DNA of 16,554 nucleotides from Phytomonas francai (GCA_001766655.1 MJCC01000018.1:78737-95290); one strand, 5' to 3'. Counted from the first letter of the stretch, positions 1-9,010 are shown. Program-made: numbers and translations. The notes: generated by a model from the sequence alone, not told the origin.

Positions 1-1
1 G

Positions 2-226
2 CCGGCGGGCCCGGCGGTCTCCTGGCGCTGCTGCGGCGACCCCGCCGTCGCCGCGCCGTTCGAGCCGATCACGACGGGCGCGCAAGCCTTCCAGCGGCGC
101 GTGATGCGGCCCGACCCGCGCGACCCCACGTCGTACGACCACCACCTCCCCTGGCGGCCCCCCGCGCGCGCGATTACGAACCTGTCGAACCGCCTCGCCG
201 AGCAGATCGGGGGGGGCAGCGCGTGA
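2..226 (+). CDS. 3' end of an unidentified GC-rich gene (partial, cut by window edge)
   Basis: An open frame enters from the left edge and ends at TGA 224-226, giving about 74 C-terminal residues. The codons end almost always in G or C, as in the other genes here, and the residues are mixed and protein-like: a Trp/Arg/Pro-rich stretch around TSYDHHLPWRPP, then a helix-like end, NLSNRLAEQIGGGSA. I do not recognise the family. The last codons include a run of 8 G (209-216), and the stop is followed at once by 12 C and 14 A, so the exact end depends on homopolymer accuracy. That this is coding is inferred from codon bias and strand agreement with its neighbours; no domain supports it. Confidence 0.55.
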   Translation, partial: PAGPAVSWRCCGDPAVAAPFEPITTGAQAFQRRVMRPDPRDPTSYDHHLPWRPPARAITNLSNRLAEQIGGGSA

Positions 227-227
227 T

Positions 228-254
228 CCCCCCCCCCCCGAAAAAAAAAAAAAA
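228..254. repeat. Homopolymer pair C12 then A14
   Basis: Directly after the stop codon of the left gene there are 12 C (228-239), one G, then 14 A (241-254). These are simple mononucleotide runs, prone to replication slippage and to sequencing error. Confidence 0.85.
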
Positions 255-399
255 GAAGAAAGGGGAGGGGAGGCTTCTAAGTCACTAAAGGGAAGAGGGA
301 TGGGCACCTCCTCCCGGCGCAACCCGGCACGGGACATTGCTGTGTGGGCGTTATTAAGCATGACTATAATCTGAAAACACGGATAGATAAAAAATACGC

Positions 400-473
400 A
401 TATATATATATATATATATATGGATACTTGTATGTATTTCATATCTAATTATATATATAGAGAGAGAGAGAGA
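400..473. repeat. TA and AG microsatellites
   Basis: A TA dinucleotide run covers about 400-421. After a short spacer, TA units pass into an AG run at about 459-473. Confidence 0.85.
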
Positions 474-696
474 CGGGAGGTTAGGGTTCACCGTCAAAGG
501 TGCACTGCTTCCTGCTATGTGGCCTCCAACCCGCACAACCGTACAAACTCCTTCCACTGTCCAGCGTTTAACCAGTGCTTTTTCTTCTCGTATCCCCTCT
601 TCACACATTACACTGTATTTCTAAGAAAAAAACACAGGAAACAGTAATTGGTAGACGAAATTATACACTGTGATATATACATACATATATTGATCG

Positions 697-700
<4 letters not shown>

Positions 701-727
<27 letters not shown>
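701..727. repeat. AT microsatellite
   Basis: An almost pure AT dinucleotide run, followed by a T run, upstream of the kinase gene. Confidence 0.8.
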
Positions 728-728
<1 letters not shown>

Positions 729-958
729 TTTTTTTGATTTATAAATTACACGCATAGTATATTTGGCTTTGCCACACTAAAGTTAATATTTATTACTAAA
801 GCCCAAGTTGCTCGGTGGCTACTTTTTGTCACCTTTATTCTCCTACTGCGCCTCGATCATCGCTAGGAGCGTTCTTATTTCGATCACCTCTTTTCTTAGT
901 GCGAAGGTGGCAAACTCCCTTCAAGGGTGTCCCCAGATTGTAGTCATCTCGACGGGAT

Positions 959-986
959 CTCTTTTTCTTTCCTCGAAACGAAAAAG
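959..986 (+). promoter_or_regulatory. Probable trans-splice acceptor of the GSK3-type gene
   Basis: A pyrimidine tract at about 959-974 is followed by the first AG at 985-986, 30 nt before the ATG at 1017. A pyrimidine tract followed by the first AG is the usual kinetoplastid spliced-leader acceptor. The exact AG is inferred. Confidence 0.5.
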
Positions 987-1016
987 CGGTAAACAAAAGG
1001 ATCCCATCGCGAAAGC

Positions 1017-2915
1017 ATGGCGTACTTTTCACGGAAAAGGGAAACCACGGAGCCCGCGATAAAGTCGGGAGGGAACCAGGGGGGCAACCCGACCGACTCG
1101 AGCTGTCTGCCCAAAAAAATCGCCCCGCCGAAGCCGGTGTCGAACCCGCGTGTGAGCCTCAAATCGAGCGGGCCGAGCCACGCCAGCATGCCCTACACCT
1201 ACCGATTTGTGAAGGTCGTCGGCAGCGGCAGCTTCGGCGTCGTCGTGCACGCGAAAATCGAGGAAACCGGCGAGGACGTGGCGATCAAGCAGGTCCGGTA
1301 CGACAGCCGCCTGCACAACCGCGAGCTCTACATCCTGCGGGATATCATCCAGGGCGGCGGGGAGGGGGGGGGGGCCGGCCATGGCGACCCCGCCGAGCGC
1401 GGCGAGGCCGGCAAAACCGTCGGCCCGGTCGGCCTGCCGCCGCCGGGCGCGGAGCTTCCGTCGTCCGCGAGCCCGCCCTCGCCGCTGGCCTCGCGCGCGG
1501 CGCCGACGGCGCCCCCTTTTTTCCTGCTCCGACGCCACCCGAACATTGTCCAGCTCCGGACCTACTACCACTCCACCGACCCCGAAACGAGCGAGCAGTA
1601 CGTGAACTTGGTCATGAATTACCTCCCCACCGACCTCTTCGCGATGAAGCAAAAGTACTTCAAGCGCCTGCGGGAGGGGGCGTCGACAAAAAAGGGCGGA
1701 GGCGCCCCCCCGCGCGATGCCCGGCGGCGAAAGGACTCCGGCCCGGCGAACCCGACGGCGGGGGCCGCCGAGCACGCCGAAGGCGATCCCAACAGCCTTA
1801 ATAATGCGAACAGCAGTAGTGGGAATAGTACCAGTACGCTCTTTCCGCTGCTGTGGGCCAAACTCATTCTCTTTCAACTCGGCCGCGCGCTGGCTTTTCT
1901 CCACGGCAAGGACGTTTGCCATCGCGATATCAAGCCGGCGAATATTCTCATCGATACTGAAACGGGGCGCCTTCAGCTCTGCGATTTCGGAAGCGCGAAG
2001 CGGATCTGCCGAAAGGATGCGGAGAAGAATGTTTCCTACATCTGCTCTAGGTATTATCGCGCGCCGGAGCTGCTTTTTGGTGTGATGCATTACAGCTCTG
2101 AGGTGGATATGTGGTCGGTGGGCTGCATCGCCGCGGAGCTCCTGCGCGAGGGCGGGCATCCCATCTTTAAAGGCATCACCACCGTCGATCAGATGGCGGA
2201 GATTTTTAAGGTGCTCGGGGCTCCTTCCGTGAGTGAAATGTACGCGATGAACTCGCAAAGCGCCGCGGCGATGCTGCAGACGCATCGGCAGTACGCGGGA
2301 AAGGGCTTTCCCGCGCAGACGGTGCCCGGTGGCGAGGCTTCCTCGGCCTCCTCCAAGGCAGAGGCAGCCCCTACGAGCCTTCCTCTCCCACCCTCCACCG
2401 CCTCGCAGGGGATTCCCGGCGATGACGGGAGTAGTGGAGAGAAAAGAGTCGATCCATTTCACGCGGCCTACAGCCTCGACAGCGATTATTTCGAGCACTA
2501 TAACGTGCTCAAGGTGAAAGCGCTGGCGTGGGCGCATGTTTTGCACCGCGATGCGCCTCCAGAGGCGGTCAAACTCGTCTCCGAGCTCCTCCGATACGTC
2601 CCCGGCGAGCGGCTGACGGCCGTGGAGTTCGTCGAGCACGCCCTCTTCGAAGACCTATTCAGCCAAGATATTACCAACACTAATACCAACGAACGAGGTG
2701 AATCTCTGCGAGAGGGAGGGGGGGGGGCGAGCCCGCCTTGGCGTCTTCCGCGGCTGGAAAACGGCAAAACCCTCCCGATTGAGATGTTCATGCTCACGGA
2801 GACGGAAACGCGGCTTTATTCGGAGAAATTTCAACGGAAGATGAATCGTGAGGTGCAGCGAATTTACGCCGCGGTGCACACAGCAGGTACCGCGCCCTTC
2901 GGCGTTTCCCGTTAA
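1017..2915 (+). CDS. GSK3: GSK3-type serine/threonine protein kinase with three long insertions
   Basis: CMGC-group kinase, 632 residues against about 350-420 for typical GSK3. Visible motifs: Gly-rich loop GSGSFG (69-74); ATP-binding Lys91 in VAIK; NRE with the helix-C Glu103; HRDIKPAN with catalytic Asp304; DFGSAK (323-328); and SYICSRYYRAPELLFG with activation-loop Tyr341. Arg102, Arg303 and Lys328 match the three basic residues that bind a primed phosphate in GSK3, so priming specificity is probably kept. Three low-complexity insertions interrupt the fold at about 113-171 (Gly/Pro/Ala), 221-271 (basic, then Asn/Ser) and 430-480 (Ser/Ala/Pro). There is also a 60-residue N-terminal extension and a Gly-rich insert near 565-572. 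Insert 1 contains a run of 11 G and the C-terminal one a run of 10 G. The frame is nevertheless open throughout. Family assignment is firm; the length suggests the long kinetoplastid isoform rather than the short one. Confidence 0.95.
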   Translation: MAYFSRKRETTEPAIKSGGNQGGNPTDSSCLPKKIAPPKPVSNPRVSLKSSGPSHASMPYTYRFVKVVGSGSFGVVVHAKIEETGEDVAIKQVRYDSRLHNRELYILRDIIQGGGEGGGAGHGDPAERGEAGKTVGPVGLPPPGAELPSSASPPSPLASRAAPTAPPFFLLRRHPNIVQLRTYYHSTDPETSEQYVNLVMNYLPTDLFAMKQKYFKRLREGASTKKGGGAPPRDARRRKDSGPANPTAGAAEHAEGDPNSLNNANSSSGNSTSTLFPLLWAKLILFQLGRALAFLHGKDVCHRDIKPANILIDTETGRLQLCDFGSAKRICRKDAEKNVSYICSRYYRAPELLFGVMHYSSEVDMWSVGCIAAELLREGGHPIFKGITTVDQMAEIFKVLGAPSVSEMYAMNSQSAAAMLQTHRQYAGKGFPAQTVPGGEASSASSKAEAAPTSLPLPPSTASQGIPGDDGSSGEKRVDPFHAAYSLDSDYFEHYNVLKVKALAWAHVLHRDAPPEAVKLVSELLRYVPGERLTAVEFVEHALFEDLFSQDITNTNTNERGESLREGGGGASPPWRLPRLENGKTLPIEMFMLTETETRLYSEKFQRKMNREVQRIYAAVHTAGTAPFGVSR

Positions 2916-4758
2916 CCATAAGGTGTGGAGGAAGAAGATAGACGCATTCAGATCATCTAGCATAATGACACCTACCAGTAGTTCACATACAATCATGTGA
3001 AAGGGAAAACCTAGACAGAAAAGCAAAAAAAAAAAAAGATGTCTTTACCTTTAAAAATGGCAACGCTTTCGTTCTTCCTTTTGAGCGATTGTGCCGTTTT
3101 TCTGGGTTGAGTTTTTTGCTTGTTTATTCTTTGATGATGACCACCTCAGACCATTCATTTTTTCCCCTCCAATGACTGTGGGGCATCCCTTCATCCAAAT
3201 ATATCTTAAATTATTTAGTAATGGTTGTTATTTTCCTTTTCTTCCTCTTTTTAAAGTGCTCATCACCCTCTCTCCATGTGTGTAAGTCACAAAATCGTGT
3301 TTGTTGTAATATAAAGCATAAGTACGATCACAATGTAATGTTTCTTTTCTTTTTTTTCCCACCCCCTTTTACGTAATAACTTCGGTATGGACGAATCCAA
3401 TTGGAGAAGAAGGCAACAAACTAATCAAAACGTGTAGTATTTATAGTTACGATAAGCAAGAGGATAAAAGGAACGGTGAGAAGAGATGACGTGTTTTATA
3501 CTCTTTACACACGATTCCATCCTGCTGTGTATAATTAGGAGAGGTTGGCTTCCCTCTATGATGTTTCTGTATTAATAACATTACTTATTTATTTTTGTGT
3601 GTGTTAGCTCGCTTGCGTGATTCAATAAAATCCCAAGCTTGTCAGATGCTTCAAGTTTCTACCTGGAAATATGGAAAAGGTAGGTAAATGAAACATCTAG
3701 CAAATATGTGTTGGTCCTTTAGATAGGCAAACCAACAGCGAGAGATGTTATTCATACAGGCATGCCATAACTTTCTTAGATACAAGGACAGGGGATTCAT
3801 CAAAAAGAAAAAAACGTTCTTTTTTTACAATGAAATCTGAGGATTTTTTCTGCGTACAGGGTGTGTCTTATTAAAGCCTTTATTAATCCCTCAGGCTCAT
3901 TGAAGAAAAAGATGCATCTTTATTATTATTATTTTCGCAGAACTATATTATTGAGAGCGTAAAGTGTCAAAAATATAGTTTAAAACTCACTACAGTCAAT
4001 GCAAAAGGGGTGGGAGAATCCTGTTCATGCAAGCGAGCATACATGCACTGGATTTCATTCATTTATATTGCTGGTATTGCTTCAAGCTAAATGTACTTTA
4101 GTTCTGCTTCTTTTACTAGTGTAACTTCTCATTTAATGGCTTGCAAAGAAAGCCCAAATAGTAAATAGGGCGTTCAAGGACTGCAGCCTACGATGGCTAT
4201 ATAAATACACGTCTTTTACTTCCACAAACGTAGCTATCGTTGTTGCTTCGCCTTACGTCCTAATAGTAAATGTTGAAAATTTTCGCTATTTCACTCCTTT
4301 TTTTTTTCGTGGTTTACAAATTTGCTGACTACACAGATGTGAACAATTTTCAATTCGGTGCGCTCCCTTTGCCCCTCAAGAGTATAAACACATGCATATG
4401 TGTAGGTAAACATGTATGTGTGTGTGTGTGTGTGTGTGTGTCAAATCATATCGTTTCGCATTAAACAACCCGCCAAAATATCTAATATAGAAAGTCTCTG
4501 CTTTGAGCCACACAACTCATTCTAGCGTGTGAAGCCGAAGAGAAGCCTACTGGACGTAGCTGTCAAGAGAGAAAATGGGAAAAAAAGGTAGGAGCAGATA
4601 CGCAGGAACCTTTCATTAAAGCTAATGCAACTCATAGCAGTGGAGCACCTTTGGTTCCTGAAAGAGGCCACAGCCATCAGGTGTGGCCGAATCATCCTTT
4701 TGTGAACGCTTTCAACAGCCATAGCGTCTCTTCAACGAGGAGATCCTTCAGATACAAA
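2916..4758. other. Long AT-rich intergenic region, no convincing gene
   Basis: About 1.8 kb without a credible gene. It has several T- or CT-rich tracts, for example about 3341-3370, and a TG run at 4417-4441. Two open frames of 64 codons (3091-3285 and 4270-4464) are Phe/Leu/Cys-rich, have no family resemblance, and the second runs through the TG repeat. After the 3341-3370 tract an ATG at 3388 opens only 16 codons. The right end holds the probable leader of the broken GTPase gene, with a CAG at 4749-4751 just before its ATG. Confidence 0.6.
4417..4441. repeat. TG microsatellite
   Basis: A pure TG dinucleotide run of about 12 units in the spacer between the kinase gene and the broken GTPase gene. 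Confidence 0.9.
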
Positions 4759-5803
4759 ATGGCAGCCGTATGGGTGTGCGATTCATTATGGCATTACGCA
4801 GAGAGGCTCTCTTTACATTCTAAAACGTCACGTGAGCAGCGCGAGATCGAGGCGCGTATTAACGAAATCGTAGAGTGTGCGCTTCGCTCCGTCTCCTTGA
4901 GCTTCCACCCCGCCTGCACACGAGGAGTAGAAGACGAAACCGCCCATTCCACTCCCACGGTGTTGCTTCTCGGCAGCCGCGGCTCCGGGAAAAAAAGGAG
5001 TTTATTAACCTCCTCGCTAGGCGAGAGATTCAAGAGACGACGAAACAACAACGCGAACGATGGCTTTCCCACCGTCATCTGCCGCGACAAGTTTGATCGC
5101 ACCGACAACAGAGCCTCCGTTCCTGATCAACTCACATTATGCATTGATGACGATAAGCTCGCTTTATTGGCTGTTTAAACGTAAAAACGGGTACGATGTT
5201 GGCGAGCTGCAGGCTGCCACCAAACCTCACACTGATCGACACTCCTGGGATGCTCGACAATTCCTCTTCGTTCAAAAAGCAATCCAATCCTGATGACAAT
5301 TCTCGTTGATATGATTTAATCGCTCCTGTGAGGCGTTTCGCCAGGCGTAGCGATGTGATTTCGCTGCTTTTTGACCCTACCCAGTCGCGTGGTGGTATTC
5401 CTATTATTGGTGAAATGCTGAACGCTCTCAGCAAAAGCCTCCCTGGCTTTGAGCACCGGCTCCTGATCGTACCAAATAAATTGGATGAATTCACGCGAAC
5501 GGTTGACTTTGCGCGTTCCGACGCTAGGCTCTTCTGGAATCTCAGCGGGGGTGATGCAGTGTGAGGAGCCCCCTCGCATTTACGTCATCGCCACTCCGGG
5601 AAAGAGTCCGGAAACGGAGGGGGCGGAAACTACCACTACGACTATTTCTGCCATTTCCGCAGTGGAGCTCGCGCGTGGGCTTCTCGTCGAGATCCCCATC
5701 GCGCCGCGCCGCCGGGCTCTTCTTTTCCTCGGCGGCCATGCCGCTTTTCGAGAAACTCCAGGAGGGCGACTTCCCCTCCCTCCGCCGGCAGGTCGGCCTG
5801 TAG
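4759..5803 (+). pseudogene. Broken EHD-family (dynamin-like) membrane-remodelling GTPase
   Basis: Eps15-homology-domain (EHD) ATPase/GTPases tubulate endosomal membranes. Here the family motifs appear in the right order but in different frames. Frame of 4759: N-terminal helix, then VLLLGSRGSGK (P-loop, 4957-4992). A shift at the A7 run (4990-4996) continues as KEFINLLARREI. Around 5060-5178 the first frame reads VPDQLTLCIDDDKL. From about 5190 the second frame gives LPPNLTLIDTPGML (G3), a TGA at 5307-5309, then RRFARRSDVISLLFDP, LLIVPNKLDEF (G4) and DARLFWNLS. A shift near G5 (5547-5551) gives EEPPRIYVIA, and a last shift gives EGDFPSLRR, ending at TAG 5801-5803. That makes at least four frame changes plus one stop. 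The P-loop has Lys where Ser/Thr is expected. No EH domain remains. The ATG sits 8 nt after a CAG (4749-4751). Indel-type sequencing error could explain the homopolymer shifts but not all the damage. Confidence 0.85.
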
Positions 5804-6202
5804 TCGAAAGGGAGGGGGTGGAAGTTGTAGGGTGGGGTGCATATGGCGTAGTCCTGGATGTACCTTAGGGGGGGGGGGTTAACTGACACAAATACGTGTG
5901 ACAGGTCTGTGTGGTGGTGTTTGAGGAGATTATGACTCATGGCTGGGCACAGGGTGTGAGGATTGTTGCGGGAGGGAGAGGGTGCACCTGACACATGGAT
6001 GCGTACCCTGGAATGTGCTACCCCAAGAAACATGAAGTCTTTCGGCGTCCAAGATGGTTTTCATTGAGTGACTAAAGGCTTATTTTAGATTACAAAAGGT
6101 AATGGGTACAGGAAAGCAAGTTTCCCCTTGTTACTTATCTCTGCCCATGGGATTCTTTTTTGTGTTTGGCCTTTCTCAAAACTCTTCATTCTCGTTGATT
6201 GA
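5804..6202. other. Intergenic region between the broken GTPase and RPS15 copy 1
   Basis: No gene seen. The left part is unusually G-rich on the + strand and includes a run of 11 G at 5868-5878. It may hold further decayed 3' sequence of the GTPase gene, but I could not recognise any. Confidence 0.5.
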
Positions 6203-6232
6203 CTTTTTCCTTTTTTTTTCCCCTCTTTTAAG
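6203..6232 (+). promoter_or_regulatory. Polypyrimidine tract and trans-splice acceptor of RPS15 copy 1
   Basis: An uninterrupted run of 27 pyrimidines (6203-6229) is followed directly by A then AG (6231-6232), 28 nt before the ATG. This is the strongest acceptor-like signal in the window. The reading as a spliced-leader acceptor follows from kinetoplastid gene structure. Confidence 0.75.
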
Positions 6233-6260
6233 TCATCCCTAATAAAAGCTTGACACCACA

Positions 6261-6719
6261 ATGGCCACGAACCTCACACAGGAGCAATATGACAAGCTCA
6301 AGAAGGAGCGCACGTTCCACAAGTTCACCTACCGCGGACTCGAGATCGACCCCCTGATGGCGCTCAGCGAGGAGGAGTTCAAGGCGCTGGTGCACGCGCG
6401 CGCGCGCCGGCACATGAACCGCCACGCGGACCGCCGCCCGCCGGTGCTGCTGAAGCGCCTGCGCGAGGCGAAGAAGCACGTGAAGGTGGGCGAGAAGCCG
6501 AAGGCGGTGAAGACGCACCTGCGCGACGTCATCGTGACGCCGGAGATGGTGGGGTCCGTCGTCGCCATCTACAACGGGCGGCAGTTCAACGCGGTCGAGA
6601 TCAAGGGCGAGATGATCGGGCACTACCTCGGTGAGTTCTCGCTCACGTACAAGCCTGTCATGCACGGCCGCCCCGGTGTCGGCGCCACCCACTCCTCTCG
6701 GTTCATCCCGCTCAAGTAA
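6261..6719 (+). CDS. RPS15: 40S ribosomal protein S15 (uS19 family), copy 1
   Basis: 152 residues, close to the usual eukaryotic length of about 145. This small-subunit protein sits in the head of the 40S subunit, and its C-terminal tail reaches towards the decoding site. The sequence shows the eukaryotic hallmarks in order: [14 protein letters not shown] near the start, [10 protein letters not shown] in the middle, [39 protein letters not shown], and the C-terminal [18 protein letters not shown]. Third positions are nearly all G or C, as expected for a highly expressed kinetoplastid gene. The ATG follows a strong acceptor AG by 28 nt. The protein is identical to copy 2 (13548-14006). Confidence 0.98.
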   Translation: MATNLTQEQYDKLKKERTFHKFTYRGLEIDPLMALSEEEFKALVHARARRHMNRHADRRPPVLLKRLREAKKHVKVGEKPKAVKTHLRDVIVTPEMVGSVVAIYNGRQFNAVEIKGEMIGHYLGEFSLTYKPVMHGRPGVGATHSSRFIPLK

Positions 6720-6752
6720 GCACAACGGCAACCGGTGAGCTTGGAACGGCGA

Positions 6753-6772
6753 AGGAGGCCTCTCTGCCTCCT
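6753..6772 (+). other. Short inverted repeat in the RPS15 3' UTR, copy 1
   Basis: AGGAGGC (6753-6759) pairs with GCCTCCT (6766-6772) around a 6-nt loop, 34 nt after the stop codon. The same hairpin is present after copy 2. It could be an RNA stem in the 3' UTR; no function is known from sequence alone. Confidence 0.5.
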
Positions 6773-6776
6773 CCTT

Positions 6777-7305
6777 TTTGAAGAGCAAGTTCTTTACGGG
6801 ATCGCAATGATAATGTTATTTTCATAACCTTACGTTTTACCCTTAATTTTCTTGTTAATATGCCTATGACTTCTCATTTTAGGGTTTACAACTATTTCGT
6901 AGAAATAGAACTAATTAATTTTATATAAACCTTTCTATCCTCCCATTCTATCTTTTTTTCCGCCTTTTTTGTGTGTGTCCTGTTTATTATCATATAGTTC
7001 AATTATATTGCTTCAAGTATAGCTCCGCATTTTACCTATCTATTTGGTGTGTATCTTTTCTTTTTGACACGTTTATTGCTTGCGGTGTTCTCAAGTGTTC
7101 TGCCCAGCAACGCCGATATAAATATAAATATATATTTATATATATATTTATTTATACTTATATATATATATATATAAGAAATCGCAGTAACTCAATACGA
7201 GTCAATACCTATTTTTCAAAGAAGTAGAAAGCGGACCAGAAGAATACGATACTGAAATAAATTGAGTACTTTTTTCCTATTTAAACACAAATAAATCAAT
7301 CCGAA
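6777..7305. other. AT-rich intergenic region before the acetyltransferase gene
   Basis: No gene seen. It contains pyrimidine-rich stretches (about 6947-6971) and a long AT microsatellite. The T-rich tract at 7269-7280 just before the next gene has no AG between it and the ATG, so the acceptor must lie upstream. AG at 7218-7219, after a short pyrimidine stretch, is one candidate. Confidence 0.5.
7116..7176. repeat. Interrupted TA/TTTA microsatellite
   Basis: About 60 nt made almost only of A and T in TA, TAAA and TTTA units. Confidence 0.85.
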
Positions 7306-8283
7306 ATGCCTGCAAAGACAAAGCAGTTGAACAAAAAAAATCATCCCAATAGCCAAAAAGCACAGCCGCGCGGCTACACGGGCCACCATGCCAAAATAGA
7401 CGAGGCGACACTTACTGCCCTTGTTGAAGCAATTGAAGGCAGCTCCAGCAAAAAAGGAATGACAAAATCACAGGTAAAGAGCCTCGAAGAGAAGCGTGTG
7501 CATGCGATCGAGCGCATCTACGGCTCCACAGAGCGAGATGAGATTGTAATCCAAGAACAGCAGCTCCGTGAAGCGATGCTTGTGCAGCGCTTTCAGCAGC
7601 AGTGTGCGATTCAGGCGGCCGCCTACGTGAACGTTCCGATCCCACTAAAGGCAGAACAGTTGCGTTGGCAGCAGATAGCGCCCGACCGCTACATCCGCTA
7701 TGAATCCTTTGATAACAATAACAAAAGCGATGAAGCGATGGACTTCATCGTCGACCTCTTCACAGCGGAGCTGTCGGAGCCGTACAGTAGCTTTACATAT
7801 CAGTATTTTGTCTTTGGATGGCCCGATCTTTGTATTATGACGTATGGTGTGCAGAGCAGCACACCGCCGGATGATTCCGTGGAAGGAGAAAAGGTAGGGG
7901 CGATTGTTTCGCGTGTGATGCGTGAAGGGCCCGGGGAGCCGCTTTCCGGATACGTCGCAATGTTCGCTGTACGTCCCAGCTTCCGTGGACTTCGCCTCGG
8001 CAGGCGGCTGATTGAGCTCACTGTCGAGCTGATGCGCACGAAAGGGTGTGATGAGGTCTACCTAGAAACCCCCGTTACGAACGAACGGGCCTTTTCGTTG
8101 TACACTAGCCTAGGTTTCGTGAAAACCGCGTTTTTGCCGCGCTACTACCTGGATTATTCCGATGCAGTTCGGTTAAAGCTGTGGTTGAAGGACGCCTTGC
8201 CGGATGAAAATGGCGACACCACAGCGAGTGGTGCGGCCACACCTGCAAAAGGGCCCGCCGTAGAAGAACAAGGCGCTGCGTAA
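7306..8283 (+). CDS. NAA30: NatC N-terminal acetyltransferase catalytic subunit (Naa30/Mak3 type)
   Basis: 325 residues. Naa30 transfers acetyl from acetyl-CoA to N-termini of the Met-hydrophobic type, with Naa35 and Naa38 as partners at the ribosome. The GNAT domain covers about 125-296. Family signatures: LSEPYSSFTYQYF (156-168) followed by the WPDLC segment; VGAIV; GYVAMFAV; VYLETPVTNERAFSLYTSLGF (251-271); and RYYLDYSDAVRLKLWL (279-294), a near-signature of this subfamily. The acetyl-CoA loop reads RGLRLG (227-232), with Arg230 where the usual R-x-x-G-x-G/A has Gly. About 120 N-terminal residues, Lys/Gln-rich, and an Ala/Gly-rich tail lie outside the domain. The start is the first ATG after the T-rich tract; the N-terminus is not domain-supported, so its exact start is less certain. 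Neither of the partner subunits is in the window. Confidence 0.93.
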   Translation: MPAKTKQLNKKNHPNSQKAQPRGYTGHHAKIDEATLTALVEAIEGSSSKKGMTKSQVKSLEEKRVHAIERIYGSTERDEIVIQEQQLREAMLVQRFQQQCAIQAAAYVNVPIPLKAEQLRWQQIAPDRYIRYESFDNNNKSDEAMDFIVDLFTAELSEPYSSFTYQYFVFGWPDLCIMTYGVQSSTPPDDSVEGEKVGAIVSRVMREGPGEPLSGYVAMFAVRPSFRGLRLGRRLIELTVELMRTKGCDEVYLETPVTNERAFSLYTSLGFVKTAFLPRYYLDYSDAVRLKLWLKDALPDENGDTTASGAATPAKGPAVEEQGAA

Positions 8284-8970
8284 ATGAATTTGTACACAAT
8301 AAAAAGACCTACTCAAAGAGAAGGGAGGTAAGGAGCATGGATTATAAATATCCATGTTAGTAGTTGTGCTTTCTTTCAACATTTCGGGGTGTCTAGCTCT
8401 TTTTGAACAAAAAAAAATATGATTTTTTTTTGCTCACAACATAACGAAGAAGAGAATCTCCTCTATCGTTATCGATGCATTCCCTTATGAGAAACAATCT
8501 GTGTCTAACAAGTGATGTGGAGCGGTTTAACCCCTTTGTGTGTATATATACGCCCCTTTTTCCCATTTCAATTGCATTTATTCTCTAAAACCCCGTGCTT
8601 CTGAATGAAATTCGTGGGGCGACTATCGACTTTTTGAGAATTTTGAACTACGAAATCGCGAGTTTGGTCAAACTTAAAAAGAGGCTTTTTTAGCTCACAA
8701 ATCGTGTTGTACGCATAATGATGTTTTTAAAGCTGTGTCTTTCTGCGCAATGAGGGATTTTTCTCGAATTCCTTTTCTTCTACGTTAAGACTTCATCGAA
8801 GTTGTTAAAAATGATCCTGTGCTTAAGCTGCCTCACTAAAGCAAGAAGCAACGACAGCAATTAAACCGTGAAATGAAGGGTGAAATATCTATCGAAACGT
8901 TGATGTTATTTCCGATCTAATCTAAAAAAAAAGTTACCTTTAAAAAGTGCCATACGTCACTATTGTGGTG

Positions 8971-9009
8971 CCTCTTTTTCCTTCGCCTCTCTTTTTTGAA
9001 CTACTTCAG
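8971..9009 (+). promoter_or_regulatory. Acceptor-like polypyrimidine tract and CAG inside the spacer
   Basis: 27 nt of pyrimidines with one G (8971-8997) are followed by CAG at 9007-9009, the first AG after it. This looks as good as the acceptors of the real genes but lies about 270 nt before the next long gene. It could be an upstream acceptor of that gene or mark a separate small transcript. Confidence 0.4.
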
Positions 9010-9010
9010 T

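Larger units (their letters stand above)
227..1016. other. AT-rich intergenic region with microsatellites
   Basis: No convincing gene. The stretch opens with homopolymers, then carries TA and AG dinucleotide runs (400-421, 459-473) and a second AT run (701-727). The short open frames here are low-complexity and lack family resemblance. It probably contains the 3' UTR and polyadenylation region of the left gene and the splice signals of the kinase gene. Confidence 0.6.
6254..6776 (+). repeat. Duplicated 523-bp block, copy 1 (RPS15 plus short UTR parts)
   Basis: The block begins 7 nt before the ATG and ends 57 nt after the stop. It matches 13541-14063 with no difference that I could find by eye. 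Sequence outside the block is unrelated at both ends. Confidence 0.9.

Noticed and set aside
481..488. TTAGGG-like telomere unit
   Set aside because: Only a single unit, here and near 6880; no array, so a chance match.
400..727. AT repeats considered as an origin or promoter
   Set aside because: Simple microsatellites are frequent in these spacers and nothing specific marks this one.
1029..2639. 536-codon open frame on the - strand opposite the kinase gene
   Set aside because: It is a mirror of GC-rich codon use in the kinase gene, is rich in Arg/Gly/His in the way such shadows are, and has no family resemblance; all supported genes are on the + strand.
3091..3285. 64-codon Phe-rich frame after the kinase gene
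   Set aside because: Low-complexity translation of T-rich DNA, with no recognisable motif.
4270..4464. 64-codon frame with a hydrophobic start, possibly a small membrane protein
   Set aside because: The second half is encoded by a TG microsatellite (Cys-Val repeats) and no acceptor or family support was found.
6228..6788. - strand frames opposite both RPS15 copies (also 13503-14018)
   Set aside because: They appear twice only because the RPS15 block is duplicated; composition is that of a shadow frame.
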